Positions 21,121 through 33,100 of a stretch of 64,000 nt of DNA are shown here, one piece after another. The stretch is taken from contig ML677334.1 in the NCBI GenBank assembly GCA_007922305.1, forward strand, positions 19,459,234 through 19,523,233. The letters run 5' to 3'. Under the pieces are notes generated by a model. That model did no database searches. It had not been told where the DNA came from and saw only the letters and a program-made list of their open reading frames with translations. Source of the DNA: Dermatemys mawii. Its lineage: Eukaryota; Chordata; Testudines; Dermatemydidae. Positions within the stretch are counted from its first letter, which is position 1, and each line of letters begins with the position of its first letter. The position numbers and the translations under genes are program-made.

Positions 21121-22861
21121 GAGAGCAGGGGAGGGGGACGCTCATTGGCTCCAGGAAACGGGGCTAAGGGGAGGACCCTGCGCCATGTGCTGGGGAGGGG
21201 GACCGATCAGGAGCCCGCAATCTGCCCCCCTTCCAGCGTATTAGAAATAGGGGGGGGAGGTCTGGGGGACAGGCTCTGGACTGGGGCAGGAGATTGGGAT
21301 GCAGGTGCAGACTGTGGGAGGGAGTTTGGGTGCAGAAGAGGTGAGAGGTTGGGCTTGGCGAGGGGATCTGGGATGAAATTTGGGTGCTGGGTGCAAGCTC
21401 CGGGCTGGGGTAGGGTGCAAGAGGGTGAGGGGTGCAGGCTCTGGGAGGGAGTTTGGGAGCAGGCTTTGGGCTGGGAGTGGGGGTGTAAGAGGAGGTGAGA
21501 GATGCAGGTTCTGGAAGGGGTGCAGGAGTGAGGGCTGTGGAGTGTGGATGGGGATAAGAGGTTTGGGGTGTGGGAGGAGGCTCAGGGCTAGGGCAGAGGG
21601 TTAGGGTGATGGGGCTCTGGGTGGGGCATGGCTGGGGATGAGTTTAGGGTGCAGGCAGGCTGCCCTGGGGCTGAGGCCAGAGAAGAGGACTCCCCCTGTT
21701 GGACCATGTTTATAACACCCCCAGCTGTCTCCCTGCTGGCAACAGTGAACTCTGGGGGAGCTGCCCCCCAGCTCCCTCCCTCTGCAACACACTCACCCCA
21801 CACCACTGACACCGCATGTGCTTCTAGGGCCCCTCTCAGGTCCAGGAAGCCCTTTCACCTCCCATGTGGTGGGTGATGGGGGAGGAGGGAAGGCTGCCAC
21901 ACTTGTGCACCTCCTCCCCTGCTGCTGCCCCTCACTGTAGCCTCACTAGGGGTGGGGGATGGGGCTGGCAGGAGTGGTCACTGAGGGAAGGGGAGGACCC
22001 TGTGCAGGTGGAGGGCCCTGCCGGAAAAAGGAAGGGTCCAAGGCGGAAGGGCAGGGTAAGGGCAGCCTGTCCTGCCACTAGTGGATCGGGGGCACTAGAA
22101 CCGTGCAGCGGCAGTTGATGCTGGGAGCCAGCGGAGTGGAGCTGCAGTGGAGAGGGAGGGATGCATGGGGGCAGCAAGTGGGGGCAGGGGGACACCCAGG
22201 GGAGGCACGTGGGGGCAGCAGGCAGGGCCGGGGGACTGAACATTGGTGGAGCTGGGCCACTGGGCCCTGAATATTGCTGGAGCCTGGGCACCATGGGCCC
22301 ATATAACTTGCCGCCCTTGTGCCTTCCCACTCTGACTGCATGCCTAGAGGGGACACGGAGGCAGCAGTGCAGGAGACAAAAGCTTAAGGTACTGGCTGAG
22401 CCTCTTCCACCAGCCCCCAGGAAGATGAAGCTGCTTCCAAAGAGGCAAGTTCTCCAGAGCTTTCCAGGGAAAGCCCCACATGCAGCTCCTCTGCCTTCCT
22501 TTCTTATGATTTGTCTCCTCCACTTTCACTCGTGGGCAGAAGCAAAACTAGTGTAAGGCTGGTTTAAATGATGTAAGAGTGTCCACATTTAAAGCGGCAT
22601 CACAGGGCAGCAGGTTTGTAGAAATTTTGGTGGTAACCCCCTCCCCAGGCTCTGGGAGGGAGTTTGGGTGGGAGGGTTGGGTCTGGGGTGCAGGCTCTGG
22701 GAGGGAGTTTGGGTGCATAGGCACTGACTTCTGTTCATGCAGATGGGTGCTTAACCCCTTTCTGCCCCTAGCCCCACCCCATTCCAATCCCTTCCCTAAA
22801 GTCCCTGTGTGCCTGGGCACTTTGGGCCCATAGAACTCGCCACCCATACCAGTTAAGCATC
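21121..22861. repeat. GC-rich minisatellite-like and low-copy repeat DNA
   Basis: Bases 21262-21665 and again 22645-22720 consist of degenerate repeats built on gggtgcaggctctgggagggagtttgggtgc. Bases 22210-22320 and 22790-22850 share another motif (gggcaccatgggcccatataac / gggcactttgggcccatagaac). Open frames here come from biased composition and are not genes. Confidence 0.6.
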
Positions 22862-23480
22862 ATGTGACGGGTTGGATCACAGAAAACCCCTTGGGACCTG
22901 CTACCTGATGTGCTGAGATTGCATCTAACCTGTTTCCCTGCCAGCTTGGGACTTCAGAACCCTGCTTGGTTGTGCCAGACACGCTTGGTTGTGCCAGACA
23001 CACTTGCTTGCAACAAACACAGACCTGGGTCTGAACAACATCCCACAAACTGAAAACAGTTTAAGAAGTGCTCCTGTCTCCAATACTCAGATGTCAACTC
23101 CCAATAGGGTTCAAACCCCAAATAAATCCATTTTACCCTGTAAGCTTATACTAGGTAAACTCATAAATTGTTTAACCTCTGTAACACCGATAGAGAGATA
23201 TGCATACATGTCTTTCCCCCCCCCCCCCGCCACGTATTAATACATACTGTGGGTTAATTAATAAGTAAAAAGTGATTTTATTAAATACAAAAAGTAGGAT
23301 TTAAGTAGTTCCAAGTAATAACAGACAGAACAAAGTGAATTAACAAGCAAAATAAAATAAAACACTGTGAGTAGTCCCAGTAAATTTGATGAGTTCTCAC
23401 AGTGCAAGTTAAGCAGATGTGTAAGTTTTTGGAGGACTGGGACCTTAATTTGGTATGGTCTACTCAACAGAAACAGGTTT
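22862..23480. repeat. Turtle interspersed repeat, unclassified
   Basis: It begins tgtgacgggttggatcacag. It contains caaataaatccattttaccctg and taataagtaaaaagtgattttattaaatac, a sequence I associate with abundant chelonian repeats. It has no reading frame, ends are not defined, and class is not assigned. A poly-C run of about 15 lies near 23215-23229. Confidence 0.45.
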
Positions 23481-23949
23481 CAGATGAGATGAAGATTTAA
23501 GTACCTTTAACTAGCTACTATACTGGATGCCTTAGTGTATTATAATTAATAAATCCACTGTGGGAAAACAAGGAGGAGGTCACCCACCAGCTGTCTTGAC
23601 TGTGTCTGGTTTGTGAATTTGGAATGAGGACTATAATGTCCATTTCTGCAAACTCCTTAACCTTTGTGTGTTCCAAATTTATAAATAAGAGGACACTGAA
23701 GTTTATTATATAACATCTGTAAGGTTGGTGTAACCAGAATGTTTGGAGTAGGCAATATACTAGCTGTTATATCTATTTATGTGAATTTGTTAATATGTTT
23801 GAGAAAGGTAAACTTAAGTTAATATTCCTGATTTCCATATGGTACAAATGCTCTTTTGTTAGTTTCACCTTTGCTCTACATAACACAGGGCATTTGGGTT
23901 TTGAAAAGTCACTACCTGGAGCCTTGATTGCACTTGTTTTATTTTTCAG
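23481..23949 (+). other. End of SERPINB1-like intron 1
   Basis: AT-rich, no recognisable repeat; it ends in tttttcag at 23949. Confidence 0.6.
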
Positions 23950-23958
23950 CTTGTAACC

Positions 23959-24126
23959 ATGGAGATACTGAGTAATGCAAACACCTGTTTTGCTCTTGAT
24001 CTGTTTAGAAAGTTGAATGAAACCAACCCAACAGGAAATATCTTCTTCTCACCAGTCAGTATTTCTGCTGCACTGGCCATGGTCCTTTTAGGGGCCAAAG
24101 GTAACACAGAAAAAGAGCTGTTGAAG
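23959..24126 (+). CDS. SERPINB1: SERPINB1-like coding exon 1
   Basis: It encodes residues 1-56, starting [16 protein letters not shown] and including [17 protein letters not shown] and [13 protein letters not shown]. The ATG is in a good Kozak context (accATGG) 9 nt after the acceptor. The donor is gtcagt. Confidence 0.93.
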
Positions 24127-27100
24127 GTCAGTAGAAATTTCTCTCTTGTTTAGATTAAGAGAAAAAATACATTCATTCATTGACCCTTCATATTGTTTCC
24201 CATTTAATTCAGTCAGTAATTAATTTGATCAAAACCTCTGGAACCAAATTATTTTTTAATTTCTTTTCATGTCACTTGATGCTAAGAGCAGGGCTGCCCC
24301 AGTCCCCCAGTTTGAAAGGACCCACAAAATGAGTGGTGTTGCAACTTAGAATGCCAGGTCATAATGCCTGGAGAGGGGAAGCAAGGCCAAGTCCCACAGG
24401 ACAGGAGTCATTGCTGTGGGGTGAGTGCAAGGTGGACTCATTCTCCACTCTCCCCCTACCCCCAATAATTTTTTTGGAAGGGAGAAGAGCCTCTGCTTCA
24501 GTTTTTGCCCAAAGCCCCTGTGGACTCCGGCAAAGAGATGTGTGCTTTTTAATACACAGTGTTACGCATACTTCTGCCATGTTAAAAAACAAAATCTCAA
24601 CCCACCTTCCCCTCCTTAAATTCAAGGTGTCATAACTGTGATATGCCAAGACATTGTCATCATGCATTGAGATAATGAATTTTGTAAAATGACAGGATTG
24701 TTATCTTCCCACAAGACACATGCAACAGATGTGAATCTTATTTCAGTCCAGTCACAGTTAATGTTGTTTGCCATGTTATTGTAGCCATGTTGGTCTCAAA
24801 ATATTAGAAAGACAAGGTGGATGAGATAATATCGTTTATTGGACTAACTTGTGTTGGTGAGAGAGAGACAAGTTTTCAAGCTACCCAAAGCACTTCTTCA
24901 GGTATCAGAAAGATACTCAGGATGTGACAGTTAAATACAAGCTGGAACAGATTGTTTAGTGTAAGTAGTTAACACATCTTTCAAGGGACCATTCAAGGTG
25001 AAGTGGCCCATCATGGGACAAAAAGGGTATGTGTATGTGTGGATTACACAGTGTTGCAATAAACCATAAATCCTGACCTCTCAGTCCTCATCCTCAAAGG
25101 AAACATGCACAATACTTTCCAAAGGAGGGATAGCTCAATGGTTTGAGCATTGGCCTGCTAAACCCAGGATTGTGAGTTCAATCTTTGAGGGGGCCATTTA
25201 GGGATATGGGGGAAAAAAACATTGTTGGATGATTTAATTGGGGATTGGTCCTGCTTTGAGCAGGCGGTTGGACTAGATGATCTCCTGAGGTCCCTTCCAA
25301 CCCTGATATTCTATGAAAGACAAGTCTGGGAGCTTAAATTCATAACTTTTCCAGATGCCAAAAATCATGATTTTAATAAAGACACTGGATTTATGGTTTA
25401 TTACAACAATCTGTAACTGACTAGCCCCCCCCTTTTTATTCTATGATTACAGGGGTATTAACAGGCAGCTTCACCTTGAATGGCTCCTTACAATAACTAT
25501 TTATGCTAAACTACCTGTTTAATCTTGTATTTGGCTGTGACACTGAATACGTTTCCCAGACCTGAAGAGCTCTGTGTATCTTGAAAGCTTGTCTCTTTCA
25601 CCAACAGAAGTTGGTCCAATGAAAGATACTCTCACTTACCTTCTCTTTCACAGTTAAGTCATTATCAGTCTCATATCAAAGATCTGCATGAGATCAGCCA
25701 CAATAGCAATATTCAGCACATCTGCAGATGAATTTTCAAAAATAGGTGCCTAATGTTCTAAATAAGGCCCCAATTGGAAATTATTTCCTTTTCAGCGTAC
25801 CATTTAAATGCTTAAGTCTTGAAGGCTTTAAGCACATGCTTAACTTTTAACACTTACAGTGAAAACACAAAATACAGTATTTGCTATATTTTGTGCCTGA
25901 TGGCCCTGATCCAGAGCCCACAGAAGTCAGTGGAAAGACTCCCTTTGAGTTCAGTGGGCTTTAATCAGGCACTTCCACATAACTTTACATTCGCCACATT
26001 TTTAAATAACAAAAGCTTTAAGGTGTTCAATTTTGTTTTATTACTGTGTCTGGCCCCAATTCTAGTGAAATCAATGAAAGTACTCAGAAGGGGTTAACAC
26101 TGTTGAATATAAGCAAGGGTTGAAGAACTGAGCTCTTTGTGTTCAGCCTTTATCAAATTTAGCCTCTAAACAAGCTGCAAACTACATTAACTAGTGCAGT
26201 GAAGATTTCCTGCAGGTTAAATTCTGGTTTTACAGATGGGAGATTTCAAAATTAGTATTTATTAATTTTAAATTACAAAAAACAATTCTGGATGGTTGCA
26301 TTGGTACTAATTTCACATGGGATTTATTGCTTAAGAGGGATTCAGCTATTCATGGTTTTCTGTTTTATTGGAATGACACATGCAGTTGTAAAAGGGTATG
26401 TTTGAATTCACTCTGCTGGGGGTCACAATATATTTGTTTAAGAATAGCGTCTCTTTTGTATTGTTGGCTTTAGGAGGGGCTCTTTTATGTTATTAGGCAG
26501 TACTGAGTTATCCATTAGAACAATAAAATGATTTCATCATCTCCTGTCAGATCTGAACTTTGTACAGAAACTAATCCCCATTCTATCATCTAAATTAAAC
26601 TAACAGCCCAACCCAGGATGAGCTTTAAGGTGTTCAATTCAGAGCAGAAATAGCATGAAAAGGGGCTAAAAACCCCCCACACAGACAAGTTTCAACATGC
26701 TAATCTGTGATACTCTATGTTCTAATTCAAAGTACTTTGTAATATTTGTGAAAATACATTAGAACCATCATCGGGGGGCAGAGACTCTTGTGGGAAAAGT
26801 TATAGCTACCAAAGATTTAAAGTTGCATGTGGATATTTGACAAAGAGTCCTGTGGCACCTTAAAGACTAAGTAAAGTATTAGAGCATAAGCTTTCATGGG
26901 CTAATACCCACTTTGTCGGATGCATGCATGTGGATATTTGTTTCTGTGGGTCATGGCCCCATTTCATAGTGCCTTAATACTGCATCTTTTCACTTATACA
27001 AAGCAGACTGAAACTTTCCAGGACACGCAGGCCTGATGCAAAGCCCATTGAAGTCAATGGGAATCTTTCCATAGAGTTCAATGTGCTGTGGATCAGGGTT

Positions 27101-30100
27101 CCTAGACTGTCTCTTATGTGTGGACTCTGGTTTAGTTTAGCTTTGTCCAAATATTTCTCTGTGCATTGAAGGTTCTTGGTGCACTCTCATCGGCCTATCT
27201 AGATTCAGGTAGATCTCTCCATAATGCATATATCCTGTTGAGTAACTTGTCTCTGAGAATCACTTAGAGAGAAAATATGCCCTTAAAGAGAGAGTACCGT
27301 AACATATTTAATTTTTAAATGATCAGCCATCAGTAATATTTGGCAGCATTTAAATTATCATCTACTAAAAATAAAAGAAAATCACACTAAATCAGATCAA
27401 GCTCACCTTATTCACATGTTCAAATAAGGTCTGGGAGAATACATAGGGCTTGCAGTGTGATCTTTTGGTTTTGCTCCCTCAGAAGTGAATATGAGAACTG
27501 AAGGTCCCTTTATAGGTAGCATCTTGCATGCTACCTATTTAATATCTGGGGACTAATTTAATACATTTATTTAATATCTGGGGACTAATATCAGTGTTCC
27601 ATTAGATCTCTATGGCTGGATGGCGCATGGGGGAGAGCTGCCAAACATTACAGATTAAAATAAACAACTTGAATTGTGCCCAAATATAAACTAATAGACA
27701 GTGCAAGTGACTGAGCACAGGTGATACATTTGTGTTGCCACTAAGTCAACCACTCGATTTTGCACTAGCTGAAGTTTTCAAATAGCTTACAATCAGAAGG
27801 CAAGCATTGTTCGTTTGTTTTCCTCCTGACTCCGAGAGCCTGATCATTCAAACACTACCAAGTTAGGGTGACCAGATAGCAAGTGTGGAAAAATCAGAAG
27901 TGTGTGGAGGCGGGGGGAGTAATAGGAGCCCATATAACCTCCCCCTCCCCAAATATCAGGACTGTCCGTTTAAAAATCAAGACATCTGGTCACCCTACCA
28001 AGTATTCTGTATTAATTGATAATTTGTTTTAAACCAGACCCTTCATTTTGATGACGTTGAAGAGCTTCATTCAAGATTTCAGACCCTGACCTCTAACATA
28101 AACAAAAGTGGAGCTTCCTATCTGTTGAAGCTTGCCAATCGGCTTTATGGAGAGAAGACCTACAGTTTTTTAGCAGTAAGTTCATGCAGAAGCTCATGTG
28201 ACAGAATTCCTGTAGAAGTTTTCAAAACTCAATCCTCAGTTACTTCCCATTTCTGTTAGGACCTGGCCTGCCCCTCTTGAAAGTCAATAGCAAAGCTCCC
28301 CGGATTTATATAAAACCTCAATACAATTTGGAATGAATTTAGTAAACTGCCTAACTGCCATGTTTTGATTGATTCCAAGCAGAATAACTTAATTATTTGT
28401 ATATTTATGAGGTGAAAAATTTGAGGTCAGTTGAAGGACCCACAAAACAAACCATTTTTGGCTGTTTTGGGAAGTAGCAGTCTGATATCCACGTGTGCTG
28501 CTGGCTCTCAGACTAATAAATCTGTAAATATGAGGGGGCAGGGGAGGGAAAGAGGGAAATTTTTAATGGCACAAATGGCAGTTAGGTGCCTAACTGCCAC
28601 TGATTTTCAGTGGGGCTTGTGCTACTGTGTCACTGAGGTAGTTTTGAAAATTCCACCCACTAGCTATATCAGTAGTACACCACCTGATGTACTTTAAAAC
28701 CAACATACTTTCCACAGGTGAAATTCACCCCTACGCAGAGAGCCTACATTAAGTCTGATGGCCACTTATGTCCCACTTACGCTCTCCGTGGGAGTTCGGG
28801 AGTGCCTAGGCTTGTATGGGCCTGTTCCACGGGGGTGAACTTCACCCAATTTAAAAAGTCTATCACTGAAATATTAGTAATAAACAATCAGTTCATATTC
28901 ATGCATGATGGCAGCACTGAAATATTAGCGTTGTTCACTTGTATCTGTCAGAAACAAAAATAATAAAATGCAAGATCAATTCACCCAACCCTTAAGATAG
29001 ATAGAGTCTTTAGGTGGCCTAAGTTAGTGTTGTTTCACTAGGCTCTAAATAGGCTTGGCAGAATTTTTTTATTATTATTTTATTATATTTAAGCATTCTT
29101 TCCTTTATATTTATTTAAATTTTTAGTTGTGGGAAATTCTGCGGGGGCTCTAATAATGGGCGGGTCAAACAGTAATGATTTAATGACAATAGAGATTCAA
29201 AAAGTTAAGCTATATAACAGTTAAAATACAAAATTGTCAACATCATATGTCAAAATATACAAACCAAAGATCCTTAAATCAAACTCAGGCAAGCAGCATT
29301 TTTGTTACTGTCCCTATCTGTAAATGTCAATTATTATTGATGGAAATATCTTTTCATCACTTTGTATATGTAGGATGAAATAGATGTTTACCAACATGTA
29401 CTGAAAAGAGCCTAATCCTTCCAAATATAGCTATAAAGATATTATCTATGTGCAATGAAAGCTATTCCTTCTGACTGTGTATTCTAGGACTTCTTGACTA
29501 AGACTCAGAAATTGTATGGAGCTGATTTAGCTACGGTTGATTTTCTAGTTGCTTCAAATGAAGCAAGGAAACAAATTAACCAGTGGGTAGTGGAGCAGAC
29601 TGAAGGTAAGAGATTTTGGTTAGTTAAATAAAGGGCATCTTTTTGTGGCTACTCAATAGGGATATGTCCTCATTTTCTGCTGCCATTAGAATTGTTCCAT
29701 CTTGTTATGGGATAAACAATAACATAGATGGTAAAACCAGAAAATGCATGAGCATAGTGTTTATGGCAGCTAGATAACTCAAAAGACATTTGCATTTTCA
29801 TACATTAAGGCCATCAATTGCCAAAATAGGTACCTAAATATGGATTTAGGAGCCTAAGTTTAGGCATCTGGTTTTGAAAATCCTGGTCTTATAGATTTCT
29901 AAACCATGTGGTCTTAATTTTGGGTGCCCAACTGCAGGTTCCTTAAAGAAGTCCTATTGCCTGATGGCATATGAACACCACTTTCTGAAAAATCAGGCCC
30001 TTAAGGTTGTCTTGAGTTGAGCACCCCAAAATTGAAGCATTTCTGAAAATTTAGGCCGTAAGGGTTTGCACTTCTGTGAAATTATTATATATCGTCTATT

Positions 30101-33100
30101 ATTATGATATGCATAATAATGTAGTACAGTACAAGAGAATGGTGCTTAAAATATACTGTATTTGTATTGGAGGAAAAAATCAGAAATCTTTTCTTGAATT
30201 AAGACGGGATTTTTTTAAATGTAAATATGTTTAGTGTAAAATAATATTGTAATGGTTTTTTATTTCTTTGAAGGTAAAATCCTCAACCTCTTGTCTGAGG
30301 GCTCAGTTAATAATATGACCAAATTAATATTGGTGAATGCTATTTATTTCAAAGGAAATTGGGCTGAAAAATTTAAAGAAGCAGACACCACACAAATGCC
30401 ATTTCGGTTAAATAAGGTAATGTAGATACATGCTATTATCTTTTTGCTTGTAGAATATCTATAAAGGGAAGCTGTCAGGTAATTTAGGCCCCAAATTAAA
30501 GTTTTTATACATTTTTTTAAAATTACAAACAGTAACTTATGAATAGAATATGAATAGAAACATTTTCATGTTTTCTTTTTAATTTATTCAAACAATTTTT
30601 TGTTTGGACATAAACCAGGGGTTCTCAAACTGGGGGTCCTGACCCCTCAGGTGGTCACAAGGTTATTACAGGGGGATCACAAGCTCTCAGCCTCCATCCC
30701 CAAACCCTGCTTTGCCTCCAGCATTTATAATAGAGTTAAATACAAAAAAAGTGTGTTTAATTTATAAGGGGGAGGGAGGGAAGGTCACACTCATAGGTTT
30801 GCTATGTGAAAGAGGTCACCAATACAAAAGTTTGAGAAACACTGACATAAACATTTTCCTGCAGTCAGTGGGCTAGATTCTGTGTTTCACTGCTCGTCCA
30901 TTTTCAGCACGAATGGAAGAGTAGAGGAAAATATGGCATGTAGGTACATTTGCCCCTCCCATACTCTGTCTAGGGAGCTGTTTTTCCCAAATACAATTTA
31001 GCGTAGATTTACTTTATGCTTTTAATGCCTCCCTGGAAGCAGTTATGCTAGCTGAGCATAACTGAATCATCAGATACTTTGGCCAAGGCTTCTTTCCTTG
31101 CCATATTATGCCCCTTATGCCAGGGACTGTGGGAGGAACCATCCTAGGGTTGCTAATTTTGCTTGGACATGTTCCTGAAGGTTCTCGCACATGACATAAT
31201 CTTTAATTAAAGATGAATTCCTGGAGATTTCAGGACAGTCCTGGAGGGCTGACAACCCTAGACCATGCAGAGCAATCTATTAGCTCCGCAGTGCCTGGGG
31301 ATAGCTTTTACACTGGGGATATTTCTCACAGGCTGTTAGCACAGTTTGTGGCCCCTCTTGCTAGAAGAGGAGCTACCATTGAATTAAGAATCTGGGCTAG
31401 TTTCTACAATTGAAGTAGTAAGCATTATGCTAGGCAAGAGAAATCAAAAGCAAAACAGAACATACTAATACATTTACATAGCACCGGATCTTCAAAGAAT
31501 TGTTAGTAAATCAAGCATTAGTGAATCTGACCTATAAGTATTTTCATTGCCAAAGATGACAGAGGAAGTAAACCATGCAGTGATAAGTAATTTAGATTTT
31601 AAAAGTCAATTTCAGTCTAAGACAGTCGTTCCCAAACTGGGGTTCATGAACCCTTGGGGGTTCACAAAATGTTACAGCGGGTTCTTGGGGAAAAAAAATC
31701 CATAATGGCGGAGAAATGTCCATAGGGACCTTGGGCAGCACAGGGCCAGCAACCTAGAGCCTTGGGGACTTCCAAGAGTGAAGCAGATCAAAGCAAGCAT
31801 CTCTATCCCACTGAGGAGATTTAAGCTTCAACTCCTTTTACAAAAAAGAAAGGGAAGTGGATTTTTTTTTGCTGTTTTTAAAATGAAATAGGCTGCTAGT
31901 GTTGTTTTTTAAATTAAGACGACGAACATGTTTAAGCTTTGTTGTAATGTGCATTGTCTGCTTGGTCTGCTCAAGACCTGAACGCTTGTGTAAGAGGAAC
32001 TCTTTGAGTTGGGTTCTTAAATATCTTCATTCGGTTTCACATCTGATACTCCTTGTTGAAACACAGGAGCCAGAGGCACCAGTATGGTCACATACCACCC
32101 CTGCATCAGCGCACCCACCCCCATAGGTCCCTCCCCTTTTTTCCCGTGTGCCCCCCGGGGTGTGCGGGAGCTTTGCTCCCATGCCTCTTTTTTTTTTTCT
32201 ACTGACACCTCTGATAAGAGCCTTGTCATATAACAGGCTTAATCAAAAGTGATACAAGCTACAAAAGTGAGTTCTTGGAAGAGTGTTGCCGTTTTCATAA
32301 TGTAATAAAAATACTGTAATGATAAAGAATAATTAATAGTGTAAAATAAGCATGTTATAAAAACAAATTTTATATTTCCAAGATCATTTTTAGGAGGGGT
32401 TTCATGAGCTTGACATTTTAGTGAAAAACGTTTGCAGATTGTTAAAGTTAGGGAACCACTGAGCTAAGGTATTGTTAATGACATAGGTAAGGAAATCTGA
32501 TTTTTAACTTGCCAGTCTTCTTTCAACTTATAGAAAATATTAATTTAAAATTTTTATTTTTTTTGTAAACAATCCAGAATGAAACAAAGACAGTGCAAAT
32601 GATGTATCAGAAAGAGAAACTTCCTTTTGGGTACATCTCTGAACTGAAATGTCGCGTGCTAGAGCTTCCCTATGATGAAAAAGAACTTAGCATGATCATC
32701 TTGTTACCTGATGACATTGACGATAACTCCACTGGACTCCAGCAGGTGATTTATACAAGCCAGAGTCAGTTTTTGCTTGGATGGCATTTCACAGTGTTCC
32801 TGTAATATAGAACCTTGTTTATAGTCTGCCCCTCACACATTCAGAAGCCCACAAACTGTAAACCTTCAACATTATGCCTTCACCTGTTCATCCTACCAAT
32901 AAAACAGTCAGGGCTGGTCCACAACATTTGAGCTCCCTGCCTTAGGTGCCAAAATGACAGCCCCATGTCCCCTCGCTTGGGCTAAAACTTTGAAAGGTCT
33001 TAATTCTGCTTCTCTCATGGTACTGCTCTGTTACCAGCCCCAAGAAAGGAGAACTAACAACTTTCAATGCCTCGCTCAAAAATGTTAAGTAACACTGTAC

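Larger units (their letters stand above)
25656..27856 (+). other. SERPINB1-like intron 2, middle part
   Basis: It contains two short hairpin repeats (25903-25970, 27031-27099) and a fragment of an abundant reptile repeat at 26840-26928 (agtcctgtggcaccttaaag ... aagctttcatgggctaatac). No coding signal. Confidence 0.55.

Noticed and set aside
21109..22556. Several Gly/Pro/Arg-rich open frames on both strands
   Set aside because: They fall in minisatellite-like GC-rich DNA with a low density of stop codons. No conserved motif or splice structure.
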